Shown: piece after piece, positions 1 through 8,575 of the stretch
Numbering within the stretch: the stretch's first letter is position 1
Layout of the letters: each line of letters opens with the position of its first letter
NCBI GenBank assembly: GCA_022841505.1
Contig: JALHRK010000015.1
Span: 1-41,087, forward strand
DNA length: 41,087 bases
From: Saprospiraceae bacterium
GTDB taxonomy: Bacteria > Bacteroidota > Bacteroidia > Chitinophagales > Saprospiraceae
Direction: 5' to 3'
Position numbers and translations under genes: made by a program
Notes under the pieces: generated by a model
What the model was told of the DNA's origin: nothing
Database searches by the model: none
What the model saw: the letters and a program-made list of their open reading frames with translations, nothing else

Positions 1-718
1 CCACCACTTCCGGAACCGGTTTCAGGCGTAGGGTGATTAAAATTTTTCCGGTGAAATCGGTCTCGTATTTTGCGATGTACGGCAGGTGGACAAGAGCCTG
101 GCGGTTGGCCCGAAAAAAAGCGGCAGGATCCACCAATTCCTCAACTTCATCAAGCGATCGGTAGTCCGTGACATAGCGTTGACCGGATTTGTCAAACAAA
201 AAAATCACCTCCTGCTCCTTGAGAAAGCAAACCACTTCTGGAACGGGTACCAGCACGACGCTGCGGCCACTGTGGACGGCGAAACGCTCCTTGTAAGCAG
301 GGCCCGTATTGAAATTTTGCAGCAACTGGCGCAGGTTCGCCGAAAACTGCTCGTTGTTGAATTTGTCGCGGAGGGAATAGAACTTGTCGAGCGCAGCTTT
401 CAATTCCGGCAAGTCAATCGGCTTGAGCAGGTAGTCCACGCTGTTGAGGCGGAATGCGCGGATCGCATATTCATCGTAGGCCGTGGTGAAAATAACGGGA
501 ACCTGCGTATGGGCCTGCAGGGCATCAAAACTGACGCCATCCGAAAGCTGAATATCGGATAAAATTAGATCCGGCACGGCGTGCGCAGCAAACCATTGGC
601 GGGTTTCGCGCACACTGGCTAAAGGGCCGTGAATGACTGCGCCCGGTTCCAGTTCGCGGAGCAGCGACAACAGGTTTTCGGCCACTAAAGGTTCGTCTTC
701 CAGGATCAGGATGTTCAC
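1..718 (-). CDS. LytTR-family response regulator (C-terminus cut by window edge)
   Basis: This is the DNA-binding partner of the adjacent LytS-type kinase. It is missing from the ORF track because it runs off the window. Reading from a GTG start, the protein begins with the receiver signature ILILEDEP. The acidic pocket is at residues 7-8, the likely phospho-acceptor is Asp55 in LILSDIQ, TTAYDEYA is near 77-84, and the conserved Lys98 is in YLLKPID. From about residue 140 a LytTR domain follows (for example FFRANRQALVHLPYI), the fold that binds DNA through beta strands. The GTG start overlaps the kinase stop in GTGA, so the two are translationally coupled. Because the pair follows an ABC export operon on the same strand, it may regulate that exporter; this is inference. 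About 239 codons are visible and the stop is outside the window. Confidence 0.9.
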   Translation of the reverse strand, partial: MNILILEDEPLVAENLLSLLRELEPGAVIHGPLASVRETRQWFAAHAVPDLILSDIQLSDGVSFDALQAHTQVPVIFTTAYDEYAIRAFRLNSVDYLLKPIDLPELKAALDKFYSLRDKFNNEQFSANLRQLLQNFNTGPAYKERFAVHSGRSVVLVPVPEVVCFLKEQEVIFLFDKSGQRYVTDYRSLDEVEELVDPAAFFRANRQALVHLPYIAKYETDFTGKILITLRLKPVPEVV

Positions 719-1722
719 AGCAAAGGGATTTTTATGGTAAAATGTTGTTCGGTTTGTTCGATCTGAACCGGGGTTTCACTCAGGAAGCTGTAGAGCGTCC
801 GGAGTTGCTCCAGCCCCTGCTGGTTGGAGCCGCTGATGGTGCCCCTTTTTTGGAGGTTGTTCCGCACAATCAGGTAATTCGCTTCGTCAAAAACTTCAAT
901 CGTCAGGGGCGACTTTGGGTGTACTTCATTGTGTTTGATGGCATTGTCTAACAACATTTGCAGGGTGATCATCACAATTTCCCGGTCTTTGGCGGCTTCG
1001 CTGATGTTCATCTGAATGCGCAGGGCGTCCCCGTACCGGATTTTGAGCAAAGAAATGTAGTGTTCGATGAAACGCAGTTCCGTTTCCATTGAAACCACCT
1101 CTTTTTCCTTATTTTGCAACACATAGCGGTAGACCTTCGACAAGTGGGAAATGTATTGGGAGGCCAAATCAGGGTTGCTTTTCACCAAACTCTGCAAAGA
1201 CGACAGGGAATTGAACAGGAAATGCGGATTAACCTGATTTTTGAGGTTGTGGTAACGCATCATGCTCTGCTCTTTTTCTAACCGCTCGGTTTTCACTAAG
1301 CCTTCTTTCCAGCGTGCAATAAAATAATGCGTAATGAGCGCGAGGTTAACGGTGAGTGCAAAAAAGACATCCAGCATAATGATGGTGCTCGTCATGACCG
1401 TGTTGAGTTCCATTGGCAAATAATCGCCAAAAAGACTGATGCCCGTCCAGCGCAGCGCCGCCAGAAACAACACGCCTGCCAGCAACTGAATGCCGATGCG
1501 CATGGGGATGTTTTTCTGGAACGGCAAGACCGTATCCAGCCATTCATTAATGCTTGCAAAAAACCACCACAGGAAATAAATAACGAAAAAAGAATAGCCA
1601 TACAAAGCGATGTCAACATTCAGGGGAATGTCTAAAATAATGCGCCGAACGATGAACCCTAAGGTAGCCAGGGTGAAGGTTACCAGGATGCGAAAGCGGT
1701 TCTTTTTCCAGAAATTTTTCAT
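715..1722 (-). CDS. LytS/YehU-type sensor histidine kinase
   Basis: Membrane sensor kinase of the His_kinase (PF06580) class that pairs with LytTR regulators. Four hydrophobic segments (about residues 11-29, 40-58, 75-93 and 110-133) precede a short coiled linker. The H-box is NPHFLFNSLSSL with phospho-acceptor His167. The ATP-binding N-box LLDNAIKHNEV lies near residues 260-270. A large extracellular sensor domain is absent, so the stimulus is probably sensed in or at the membrane. The stop codon overlaps the GTG start of the regulator by four bases, the usual arrangement for such pairs. The 203 bp upstream gap to the ATPase gene carries low-complexity repeats, so the kinase may be co-transcribed with the exporter or have its own promoter. 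Family is clear; ligand unknown. Confidence 0.93.
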   Translation of the reverse strand: MKNFWKKNRFRILVTFTLATLGFIVRRIILDIPLNVDIALYGYSFFVIYFLWWFFASINEWLDTVLPFQKNIPMRIGIQLLAGVLFLAALRWTGISLFGDYLPMELNTVMTSTIIMLDVFFALTVNLALITHYFIARWKEGLVKTERLEKEQSMMRYHNLKNQVNPHFLFNSLSSLQSLVKSNPDLASQYISHLSKVYRYVLQNKEKEVVSMETELRFIEHYISLLKIRYGDALRIQMNISEAAKDREIVMITLQMLLDNAIKHNEVHPKSPLTIEVFDEANYLIVRNNLQKRGTISGSNQQGLEQLRTLYSFLSETPVQIEQTEQHFTIKIPLL

Positions 1723-1779
1723 TAATTTTTCCTTGATTCAGTTATTTTTGGCACATCAGCGACTAAGGGTTGTGTAATA

Positions 1780-1920
1780 AGGTGCAAGGTGCAAAAGGCA
1801 AAAATTTCGAAAAATGAAATGATTTCAAAAGATCAATCCCTTTGATTACAAAAGCATCCAGCTTCACGAAACAAAATTGCCCCTTGCCAGTTTGCCCCTT
1901 GCCCCTTTACACCACCCATC
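1780..1920. repeat. Low-complexity GGGGCAAG repeats downstream of the ABC ATPase gene
   Basis: The gap between the ATPase stop and the kinase start holds imperfect repeats of a GGGGCAAG-type unit (TTGCCCCTTGCC on the plus strand) together with GGTGCAAGGTGCAAAAGG. A similar word recurs as a perfect hairpin at 28630-28684. No ORF is supported here. Confidence 0.6.
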
Positions 1921-1925
1921 ATTGT

Positions 1926-2600
1926 TCAATTAACTATAACCCCGTCGCTCATTTCAATAATCCGGTCGCTGGCAGCAGCAAAATCCTTATCGTGGGTAAC
2001 CGCGATGATGGTTTGGCCGTTTTCTTTCGCCAATTTCATAAAAATATCGAAAATGATCCCGGTATTTGTCTGGTCGAGGTTGCCTGTCGGTTCGTCGCCC
2101 ATGATGATGGCGGGGTCGTTCACCAGCGCCCGGGCAATAGCAACCCGCTGTTGCTGGCCCCCGGACAGGCGGGAAGCGCGTTTCAGGGCATAGTCGCCCA
2201 TGCCCATCCAGTTCAGTTTTTCGTAGGCGCGTTCTTCCACTTCCTTTGGGGAATACTTGCCCAGCTTGAGCGCCGGCAGCATCACGTTTTTGAGCGCCGT
2301 AAATTCCGGCAACAGGTAGTGAAATTGAAAAACGAACCCCATGTGCTCGTTGCGAAAGCGAGACAACGCGTTTTGCGACAAGCCGGTCAGGGTTTCATTG
2401 TTCATTTGCAGGTTCCCCTGATAATCGGTGTCCATGGTAGACAGGATATAGAGCAAGGTAGATTTTCCACAGCCGGATTTTCCAACCACGGATAAAAATT
2501 CTCCTTTTTTTGCCTCAAATGATACGCCTTTCAGCACCTCAAATGGTTCGGGCTGATAGAAGTATTTGACGATGTTGTCTGCTTTTAAAATGGTTTGCAT
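1926..2600 (-). CDS. ABC transporter ATP-binding protein (LolD/MacB type)
   Basis: Energises the adjacent MacB-like permease from the cytoplasmic face. All nucleotide-binding motifs are present: Walker A GKSGCGKST (residues 40-48), signature LSGGQQQRV (from 145), Walker B IIMGDEPTGNLD (165 on) and the switch histidine in AVTHD. The 224 aa length is normal for LolD/MacB-type ATPases. The ORF track extends 20 codons upstream, but MQTILKADNIVKYF is the family N-terminus, so the ATG at 2600 is chosen; the extension would be encoded by a dispersed hairpin repeat. That repeat sits between this gene and the permease (2601-2801), so the operon may be partly uncoupled here. Substrate cannot be told from sequence. 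Confidence 0.93.
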   Translation of the reverse strand: MQTILKADNIVKYFYQPEPFEVLKGVSFEAKKGEFLSVVGKSGCGKSTLLYILSTMDTDYQGNLQMNNETLTGLSQNALSRFRNEHMGFVFQFHYLLPEFTALKNVMLPALKLGKYSPKEVEERAYEKLNWMGMGDYALKRASRLSGGQQQRVAIARALVNDPAIIMGDEPTGNLDQTNTGIIFDIFMKLAKENGQTIIAVTHDKDFAAASDRIIEMSDGVIVN

Positions 2601-2618
2601 GATTTTATTTTTTCTTAG

Positions 2619-2739
2619 TGTCTGTCTATAGTCCGATAGCTGCGTTATGTTTGGTTCCAAAATCGGTCATCCCGCCCGAGCGGGACTCCCGTTTTTGGAA
2701 CCAAACATGCCTTGCTCTCGAACTCTAAAGAACAGACAC
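2619..2739 (+). repeat. Covarying hairpin element, copy A
   Basis: About 121 bp beginning TGTCTGTCTATAGTCC and ending GAACAGACA. Conserved ends (GCTGCGTTATG on the left, CATGCCTTGCTCTCG on the right) frame a long hairpin with outer arms TTTGGTTCCAAAA / TTTTTGGAACCAAA and inner stem TCCCGC-CCGA-GCGGGA. The inner bulge bases CGGTCA and CTCCCG match copies B and C, while both stems differ from them with matching changes on the other arm. It lies between the permease and ATPase genes, in the opposite orientation to those genes. No target-site duplication is visible, and similarity to the other copies continues about 15 bp past the right end. Confidence 0.85.
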
Positions 2740-2764
2740 GGACTAAATACACTATTGTAGACTC

Positions 2765-2801
2765 TCCTGCCAACTGCCCACTGATAAACTGCCCACTGAC
2801 T
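2765..2801. repeat. Two-copy post-stop repeat (CAGTGGGCAGTT unit on minus strand)
   Basis: Directly after the permease stop, the minus strand reads a CAGTGGGCAGTT unit twice (AACTGCCCACTGA twice on the plus strand). It is one of several gene-specific repeats placed immediately 3' of stop codons in this window. Confidence 0.6.
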
Positions 2802-4061
2802 TTACCCTCGAATAATATCCACCGGATCCACCCGTGACGCCCGTCGGGCCGGAAACCAGCCTGCAAACAACGTGGTCAGGAAGCCGAATACAATACCCGT
2901 TATATAATACTTCACTTCAAAAAGCACCGGAAACGTTTCGATGTTGAACCCCGTGCCCGAAGGGAATGGCGTAATGGAGATCAGGTAGCTGAAAAAGCCG
3001 CCCGTCAGCACGCCCAGCACCCCGCCCAGCACGCCGATGATGAGGGATTGCAACAGAAATATACTCACAATATTGCCGCTTTCAAACCCGGTCGCCTTGA
3101 GGATGGCAATATCCTTGAGCTTGTTGAGGATGCTCATATTCATGATGTTGTAAATGCCGAATCCGGCCACGACCAACATGGCAAGCGACACCACAAACGT
3201 CATTACATTCCGGATCACCTCGCCTGCCAGAATGGCGGCATTGGTTGTTTCCCAGTCTTCGGCGGTGTAGCCGTATATTTGCGATAGCGTTTTGGACAAC
3301 GTTTTGGCCTGGGTATAATCTTCCAGCCGAATGACGATGTCGGTGATGTATTGCGGGTCTTTTTGCAAAATTTTCTGCACCGAAGCCAGCGTGGCATAAC
3401 TGCGCATGCCATCCACCGCACTGAATCCGAAAGAGAAAGTGCCCACCACCCGCATCAGCAGAATCGTGCCCTGGGGGGTAGAGATGGAAATGCGGTCGCC
3501 CACCTTCACGTTCATCTTTTCGGCCAATTCGTTGCCCAGCAGGATGCCATCCGGGTTGGTGAGCAGGTCCTCGAGGGCGCCGGTCTCCAACTTGTTTTCA
3601 AGGTCGTACATCACGTTCTCTTTCAGGATGTCGCAACCGATCATGCTGCCGGCGAATTGCACCGAGCCGCTGTTGTAAAACACCTGCGTACTCAGGTTCG
3701 GCGCGGCCTGCTGCACGCCAGGCCATTGCTCTAATTCCCGCAGGATACGCATGCCGTTTTTAATTTTTGGCAATTCACTTTTCGGCTTCTGGTGGTGGAC
3801 GATGTACATCGCATCGGCTGGCCCGCCCTGTTGTTCGATGATGCTTTTGCGGTCGTTTTTAATGGGGTTGTAAATGCGCACGTGCGGCGAGCCGTCCAAA
3901 GCCAGGTCGAGGGTAAACTGGTTCACGCCCTGCATGAAGCTGATCATGACAATGAACATGCTGATGCCAAATGTGACGCCCAGCATGGCAATGATGGTCT
4001 GGCGCTTTTTGGCCAACAAATGCGTCAGCGCAATATCAAGGGCTAATCTCAGGTTTCTCAT
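2802..4061 (-). CDS. ABC transporter permease, MacB/FtsX type
   Basis: Inner-membrane permease of the MacB/LolCE superfamily. There is one transmembrane helix near residues 15-45 (IIAMLGVTFGISMFIVMISF), then a long periplasmic MacB_PCD domain (about 50-280) containing GILLGNELAEKMNVKVGDRI, then three C-terminal FtsX helices (about 285-405). It ends in PARRASRVDPVDIIRG, the usual C-terminal motif of the family. The length of 419 aa is typical. The gene starts three bases after the adaptor stop, so it belongs to the tolC-adaptor-permease-ATPase operon. Such tripartite systems export small toxins, peptides or lipids; the substrate here is unknown. Confidence 0.93.
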   Translation of the reverse strand: MRNLRLALDIALTHLLAKKRQTIIAMLGVTFGISMFIVMISFMQGVNQFTLDLALDGSPHVRIYNPIKNDRKSIIEQQGGPADAMYIVHHQKPKSELPKIKNGMRILRELEQWPGVQQAAPNLSTQVFYNSGSVQFAGSMIGCDILKENVMYDLENKLETGALEDLLTNPDGILLGNELAEKMNVKVGDRISISTPQGTILLMRVVGTFSFGFSAVDGMRSYATLASVQKILQKDPQYITDIVIRLEDYTQAKTLSKTLSQIYGYTAEDWETTNAAILAGEVIRNVMTFVVSLAMLVVAGFGIYNIMNMSILNKLKDIAILKATGFESGNIVSIFLLQSLIIGVLGGVLGVLTGGFFSYLISITPFPSGTGFNIETFPVLFEVKYYITGIVFGFLTTLFAGWFPARRASRVDPVDIIRG

Positions 4062-4064
4062 GGC

Positions 4065-5183
4065 TTAGTTGTTTATGATCAGCTTCGTATGCACATCCAA
4101 ACCTTCCAATACTTCGACATTGTTGCGATCCGCCAAGCCGGTGCGGATGCCAATTTTAGTGGCTTTCCCGTCTTTTTCCACCCACACGCTGTCGCCCTGC
4201 AACAAAGCGGTTCGGGGAATGGTGAGCGCCTGCGGTGTTTCTTTGATGACGATATTGGCTTCTAAATTGAGGCCGTAAATCTCCATCGGAAGGCGTTCAT
4301 CAAACACGGCGTCAGCCCGGAACGATTGCTCCACCCGGTTCAGTTTTGGGTAAATTTTGTGCAGGTGTGCCGGAAAGGTTTTGTCCGGTACGGCATCAAA
4401 AGCAATCAGTACTTTCTGGCCTTTTTTCACTTTGGAATAATCGCCTTCATCAATGCTCAACCGCGCGATGAGGCGACGGCTGCCCGCCAATGCGATGGGT
4501 TCGTTGGTATGTACGGCGTCGCCGGTTTGTTTGTAAATTTCGTAAATACGGCCGTCAAGAAAGCTGTACAACAAGCCGTCGTTTTGGGTATTGCGTGCCC
4601 GCAAATATTGACTTTGGGCTTGCTGGAGTTCGATGTTGGCCGAATTTTTGCGGTTGCGGATCTGCGCTTTCAGTTGCTTCGCCTCATTGCGCGACACTTC
4701 GTATTGCAATTTGATGCGCTCCCATTCGCTTTTGCTCACTGCTTTGCTTTCGTACAGATTGTCGTAGCGTTGAGCCTGCAGGCTGTCGTTTTTGGTTTTC
4801 AGCAAAGCAGTCTGGAGGCGGTTTTCCAATTCCTGCAACGCGGGGGCATTGCGCGAAGCATTTTCGCGGCTGATGTCGTAAATCGCCAGGGCTGCCCGCT
4901 CGTCTACCTCCCGGTTGGGGCCGCTGACCAGAAACAAAGGCATGTTTTTGGCCACGGAGTCGCCCTCCTCCACGTAAGCTTTGGTCAGATAGCCGTTCAC
5001 ATTGGCAAATACCTTATATTCTTCATCCGGGTATAAATTGCCGGAAGCATACACCGCTTCGGTGAGCGGGCGCACTTGCGGCGTCGCAAACTGGGTTTCT
5101 TTTTTGCAGGCTACAGCCAAAAAAGCAGCAGCGGCGACAACGGTAACGGCAAGGATGCCTATTTTGATTTTTCTGTTTTTCAT
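4065..5183 (-). CDS. Periplasmic adaptor (HlyD/MacA-like) lipoprotein
   Basis: Membrane-fusion subunit linking the permease to the outer-membrane channel. The N-terminus has a hydrophobic helix ending in the lipobox-like LAVAC (Cys26), so it is probably lipid-anchored. A lipoyl/barrel-sandwich half follows (VNGYLTKAYVEEGDSV, about 65-80), then a long alpha-helical hairpin rich in Q, L, R and K (about 105-200), the second lipoyl half (GRIYEIYKQTGDAVHTNEPI) and beta-barrel regions to the C-terminus. The 372 aa length is usual. It lies 15 bp after the tolC-like gene and three bases before the permease, so the complex is encoded in assembly order. Confidence 0.92.
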   Translation of the reverse strand: MKNRKIKIGILAVTVVAAAAFLAVACKKETQFATPQVRPLTEAVYASGNLYPDEEYKVFANVNGYLTKAYVEEGDSVAKNMPLFLVSGPNREVDERAALAIYDISRENASRNAPALQELENRLQTALLKTKNDSLQAQRYDNLYESKAVSKSEWERIKLQYEVSRNEAKQLKAQIRNRKNSANIELQQAQSQYLRARNTQNDGLLYSFLDGRIYEIYKQTGDAVHTNEPIALAGSRRLIARLSIDEGDYSKVKKGQKVLIAFDAVPDKTFPAHLHKIYPKLNRVEQSFRADAVFDERLPMEIYGLNLEANIVIKETPQALTIPRTALLQGDSVWVEKDGKATKIGIRTGLADRNNVEVLEGLDVHTKLIINN

Positions 5184-5198
5184 GATAGTAAGGTGATT

Positions 5199-6512
5199 TT
5201 ATTCATTCATATTCAGAAGCGCCTGGTAAACGTTCGCATTCACCAACACCTGAAGATAAGCCTGCTGCGCCTGCACGTATTCGCCATACACATTGAAATA
5301 TTCTGTCAGGTCGCTCAATCCTTCTTCGTAGCGTTTGAGCGCGATGCGCACGTTTTCGACGCTGCGCTCTGCGTTTGCTTTTGCAGCAGGTGCATTGACA
5401 AACGCTTCATCGCGCGACAAGCGCCACTCGATCAGTTCCTTTTGGCTTTGCTCTAATGCCTGTGCGGTTTCTTTCAGCGATTGTTCGTGTCGGAGGCGCG
5501 CTTTTTCGGTTTGCAACGCCAGCGTTTTGCCCCGGAACAGGGGCGCCTGAAAGCTCAGTCCCACCACCCCAAAATCGAAGCTGTTGGACGTGGCCGACTC
5601 CGAAAAAGGCTGGTCGAATTGGAATTGCAGGGTATGGCGGGCGCTCAGCGAAAGTTTGGGCAACCGCGCAGCTTGTTTTTCCTGTAGCTGGCTGAGGGCT
5701 GTTTCCGCGCCCGCGACCTGTGCGAGGTAGGCCGGGCGTTGCATTGCTGCGGCTGCATCGGTAGCGGCGGCAGTGCTTTCGGGCAGCGTCAGGGTTTCGT
5801 CCAGCATCAGGTTTTCCTCCAGCGGAAGGTGGAGCAATTGTTTCAGTGTCAGCGCCGATTGGGCAAACCGGGCGCGGTTGCTTTCCAGCGCCATCCGGGT
5901 GGTGCTCACGAGGTTCAGTACGCGGTTGTAGTCGGCAGGACTGAGGATGTCGTTGGCCATTTTGTGCTCTGCGGCGCTTTTCAGTGAATCGGCCAGCGTC
6001 AATTGCTGCTCGTTGATGCCAATTACCGCTTTGTAAAGCAGGTTTTGGTAATAAGCCGAAATGACGCTCATGCTCACCGTTTCCAATTGTTTTTCGAGCT
6101 GAAAGCCGGTTTGGATGTCCATTTTCCGGGCGGTTTCGCGGGCGCGCCATTTTTCGGGCGCATAGATCGGCATAGACACGTCAATGGCCATGTTGGCGAC
6201 GTAAGGTTGTCCGAACTGGATTTCGCGGTATTCGCCTTCCGCGCCGCCAAAAATTACTGCCGGAATCAGTTGCACCGGCATGCGGTAGTTGTAGTCGCCG
6301 GAAGCAGAAAAGTTGACAGCGGGCAAGAGGTTGCCGCCGGCAATGCGCACGTCCGTTTGAGCAAGGTCGCGGGAAGTCGCTGCGGCCTGAATGCTGGCAT
6401 TTTGCCGCGCTGCAAGGGCGACGGTTTCATCGAGCGTGCCGAGGCGCACCTGGGCAAAACCGATTTGCGCTAAGCTCAGCAAAAACAGGATTAAGGGAAT
6501 CGGGTGTTTCAT
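5199..6512 (-). CDS. TolC-family outer membrane efflux protein
   Basis: Outer-membrane exit duct of the exporter. A signal peptide (MKHPIPLILFLLSLAQIGFA) is followed by the mature start QVRLGTLDETVALA, typical of the OEP (PF02321) family. Two long OEP repeats of coiled coil are visible, the first with AARQNASIQAAATSRDLAQ and the second ending in YEEGLSDLTEYFNVYGEYVQAQ, a hallmark of the C-terminal half. The 437 aa length fits. It is the first gene of the operon. A weak TTCCTTTG match to the Bacteroidota -7 box lies about 20 bp upstream on the minus strand. Large antisense ORFs in this interval are shadows of its codon bias. Confidence 0.92.
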   Translation of the reverse strand: MKHPIPLILFLLSLAQIGFAQVRLGTLDETVALAARQNASIQAAATSRDLAQTDVRIAGGNLLPAVNFSASGDYNYRMPVQLIPAVIFGGAEGEYREIQFGQPYVANMAIDVSMPIYAPEKWRARETARKMDIQTGFQLEKQLETVSMSVISAYYQNLLYKAVIGINEQQLTLADSLKSAAEHKMANDILSPADYNRVLNLVSTTRMALESNRARFAQSALTLKQLLHLPLEENLMLDETLTLPESTAAATDAAAAMQRPAYLAQVAGAETALSQLQEKQAARLPKLSLSARHTLQFQFDQPFSESATSNSFDFGVVGLSFQAPLFRGKTLALQTEKARLRHEQSLKETAQALEQSQKELIEWRLSRDEAFVNAPAAKANAERSVENVRIALKRYEEGLSDLTEYFNVYGEYVQAQQAYLQVLVNANVYQALLNMNE

Positions 6513-6833
6513 TGCAACATGAATTTTGATGCAAAGGAACGCCTGTTAGAAGGGGTTTGGAAATTTTTTACAGGGAGGCGGAAAGATGGGACAGGGAGGC
6601 GGAAAGAGGGTGGTGAAGCTGTCGTTTATGCCAGGCAGAGCCTGACCAATAGGACACGCGAGGTGGAACTTCGACTTGACTTCGACTGGCTTCGGCTACG
6701 CTCAGCCAACAACTCAGCCGTCAGCTCAGTTACCGCCATCGCGCGAGCAGGTGGCGCCATTTGCCCCATAAACAACAAGAGCCATCCCAAAAATTACTCG
6801 GGATGGCGCTTGTTTTTCGCGAAAGCGTATCTG
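6513..6833. other. 321 bp intergenic region with short repeats, no gene
   Basis: Between the tolC-like start and the hemD stop. It holds a direct duplication ACAGGGAGGCGGAAAGA (6570-6586 and 6591-6607, 21 bp period), a patch of the CTGAGCG..TCGAAG-type dispersed repeat (about 6669-6707), and the hairpin at 6781-6807. The plus-strand ORF crossing it (6504-7253) continues antisense to hemD and is rejected as a gene. Confidence 0.6.
6781..6807 (-). terminator. Hairpin after hemD, probable terminator
   Basis: A perfect 8 bp stem GCCATCCC / GGGATGGC with an 11 nt loop lies about 27 bp after the hemD stop. On the minus strand it is followed by TCTTGTTGTTTA, an interrupted U-rich tract, so termination is plausible but not strong. 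Confidence 0.5.
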
Positions 6834-7616
6834 CTACACCTCCTTATTCGACTTTTGCAGGTAAAGTTCCAGCGCGGTCGTCATGGAAGGCACATCGGGC
6901 ACGGGCGCTTTGATGTTGATCGTCAGGCCCCGTTCTTCCACGGCTTTGCTGGTGCTGTTGCCGTACACGGCGATGCGGGTATCGTTTTGCAGAAAATCCG
7001 GAAAATTGTCATAGAGCGACTTGATTTCCAGCGGGCTGAAGAAAACCAGCACGTCGTAGGTCACATCGCTCAGATCGGAAAGGTCGCTGCTCACGGTTTT
7101 GTACATGATCGCATCCTGCCAGTTGAAGCCCTGTTCATCCAGGTAGGTCGCAATTTCCTGCGCACCAAGGTCGGAGCAAGGCATCAAAAAGCGCTCGTTG
7201 GCTTTGTGTTTTTTCATGTAATGCCCCAGATCCTGGATGCTCCGCTGTCCTGAAAACACTTTGCGCTTTCGGTAAATGATGAACTTCTGCAGGTAGTTGG
7301 CAATGGTTTCCGTGAGGCAGAAATACTTCGTTTCCTGCGACATTTTCGCGCGCATCTCTTCACAAAGGCGGAAAAAATGATCCACTGCATTTTTACTGTT
7401 AAAAATAACGGCCGTAAACTCTTCCGGGCGGATGCGCTGCTTCCTGAAATCGCGGGCTTCAACACCTTCTACATGAACGAACGGGCGCCAGTCAATCTGG
7501 AGTCCGTATCGCTTTTCGAGTTCGTAGTAGGGAGAGCGTTCCGGCTTGGGTTGTGAAACCAATATGGTTTTCACGGTCTTGAAGATTCCTTCCTGAACTT
7601 TTACGTTTGTTGTCAT
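6834..7616 (-). CDS. hemD: Uroporphyrinogen-III synthase
   Basis: Closes and rearranges hydroxymethylbilane to uroporphyrinogen III in haem biosynthesis, in the cytoplasm. The 260 aa protein shows the Bacteroidota HemD pattern: an N-terminal IKTVLVSQPKP-like strand (here VKTILVSQPKPERSPYYEL), FTAVIFNSKNAVDHFF near 90, FLMPCSDLGAQEIATYL near 145, and a second half with YDVLVFFSPLEIKSLYDNF and IAVYGNSTSKAVEERGL, the conserved substrate-pocket segment. Thirteen bases separate it from the DUF4271 gene upstream on the same strand, a pairing common in this phylum. HemD sequences diverge strongly, so assignment rests on the fold pattern and neighbour. Confidence 0.88.
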   Translation of the reverse strand: MTTNVKVQEGIFKTVKTILVSQPKPERSPYYELEKRYGLQIDWRPFVHVEGVEARDFRKQRIRPEEFTAVIFNSKNAVDHFFRLCEEMRAKMSQETKYFCLTETIANYLQKFIIYRKRKVFSGQRSIQDLGHYMKKHKANERFLMPCSDLGAQEIATYLDEQGFNWQDAIMYKTVSSDLSDLSDVTYDVLVFFSPLEIKSLYDNFPDFLQNDTRIAVYGNSTSKAVEERGLTINIKAPVPDVPSMTTALELYLQKSNKEV

Positions 7617-7629
7617 TCAACAAAGTATT

Positions 7630-8550
7630 TTAAAAATTTGGCATTCCTGTCAATTGGTTACTGATAATTTTGACCAGTGCCAACGCAGGTGCTATTTCGA
7701 CGGTGCAAAGATACAACAAAAAGTGGAATTTATAGTATAGCAGGTAATTGTTGGCGATAAAGGCGCCCCGCAACGACCGCAGCAAGTAGAACAAGACGAG
7801 TATTCCCAAGGTTCCATTGATCAGCAAAGCAGTGAAACTTTCAGGGGCATAAGCGATCAAAAAATTGGCTGGCCCGAGGAACAAACTGATCATGATGCCG
7901 AAGATCATGATGGTGAAACTGTAAGCACTAATTTCTTTACCAATCGGAAAAATAGCGCCAATGATCCGCAAGAGCAAGTGTTTGAACAACACGACCAACA
8001 GCACCGCCCCGACGCAGTAAAGCAGGTTGATCAAATGCGTTTCACCGGGCAACACCACCTTCTTATGGCGCAGCAATAAAAAAACAAACAGCCCCCCGTT
8101 GATGAAAAACAAGCTGTACAGAATCATGTAGGCTTGCCCCGCACCCGACTGCCGGTCGCGGTAGGCCTGGTTCAGCAAATTGTCGTTCAGCATCGCCTGG
8201 TAGGCTCGGCCATAGAGGTTTCTGAAAAAAGTAATAAAAAAAGTGAGCAACAGCAAGCTCACCAGCATGGCGCCCAACAAAAAACCCGGGTAACGGGTTG
8301 GGTTTGGCAAACGGCGCGGCTTGGCAATTTTTTTAACAACTCCGGATTTGGAAGTGATTTTTCTGCCTGGCTGTGTGGGCGCAGAAAGGTCGAAAGGGTT
8401 GCCGTTGGTTCCGTTGGGTACAACAACGGTTTCGGCAGGCGCAGAAAGGCGAAATGCCAGGTCAAACGGATTTTCACTGGTCTGGCCGTCTGCGAAACCC
8501 GCTATGATCAGGAAGAAAAATACTAAGGCTTTTGCTTTCAACTTCCGCAA
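7630..8550 (-). CDS. DUF4271 membrane protein, non-ATG start
   Basis: Membrane protein of unknown function. A signal-like N-terminus (KALVFFFLIIAGFADGQ) is followed by a low-complexity segment carrying NPFDL twice, then about six to seven hydrophobic helices from residue 90 on. The C-terminal YYKFHFLLYLCTVEIAPALALVKI is characteristic of DUF4271. No ATG or GTG is available: an in-frame TAG lies about 14 codons upstream, and between it and the signal peptide only TTG codons occur (8550, or 8541 as second choice). A TAATTTTG box ends about 18 bp before the first TTG, giving a very short leader. The gene probably shares a transcript with hemD. Confidence 0.82.
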   Translation of the reverse strand: MRKLKAKALVFFFLIIAGFADGQTSENPFDLAFRLSAPAETVVVPNGTNGNPFDLSAPTQPGRKITSKSGVVKKIAKPRRLPNPTRYPGFLLGAMLVSLLLLTFFITFFRNLYGRAYQAMLNDNLLNQAYRDRQSGAGQAYMILYSLFFINGGLFVFLLLRHKKVVLPGETHLINLLYCVGAVLLVVLFKHLLLRIIGAIFPIGKEISAYSFTIMIFGIMISLFLGPANFLIAYAPESFTALLINGTLGILVLFYLLRSLRGAFIANNYLLYYKFHFLLYLCTVEIAPALALVKIISNQLTGMPNF

Positions 8551-8567
8551 ATTAGTGTTACTGGCTG

Positions 8568-8575
8568 CAAAATTA
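8568..8575 (-). promoter_or_regulatory. Putative Bacteroidota -7 box for the DUF4271-hemD unit
   Basis: On the minus strand TAATTTTG matches the TAnnTTTG consensus just upstream of the TTG start; transcription would begin about ten bases before the start codon. No clear TTTG -33 box is seen at the usual spacing. Confidence 0.4.

Noticed and set aside
6504-7253. 249 aa plus-strand ORF
   Set aside because: It starts in an intergenic repeat region and continues antisense to hemD; no domain seen.
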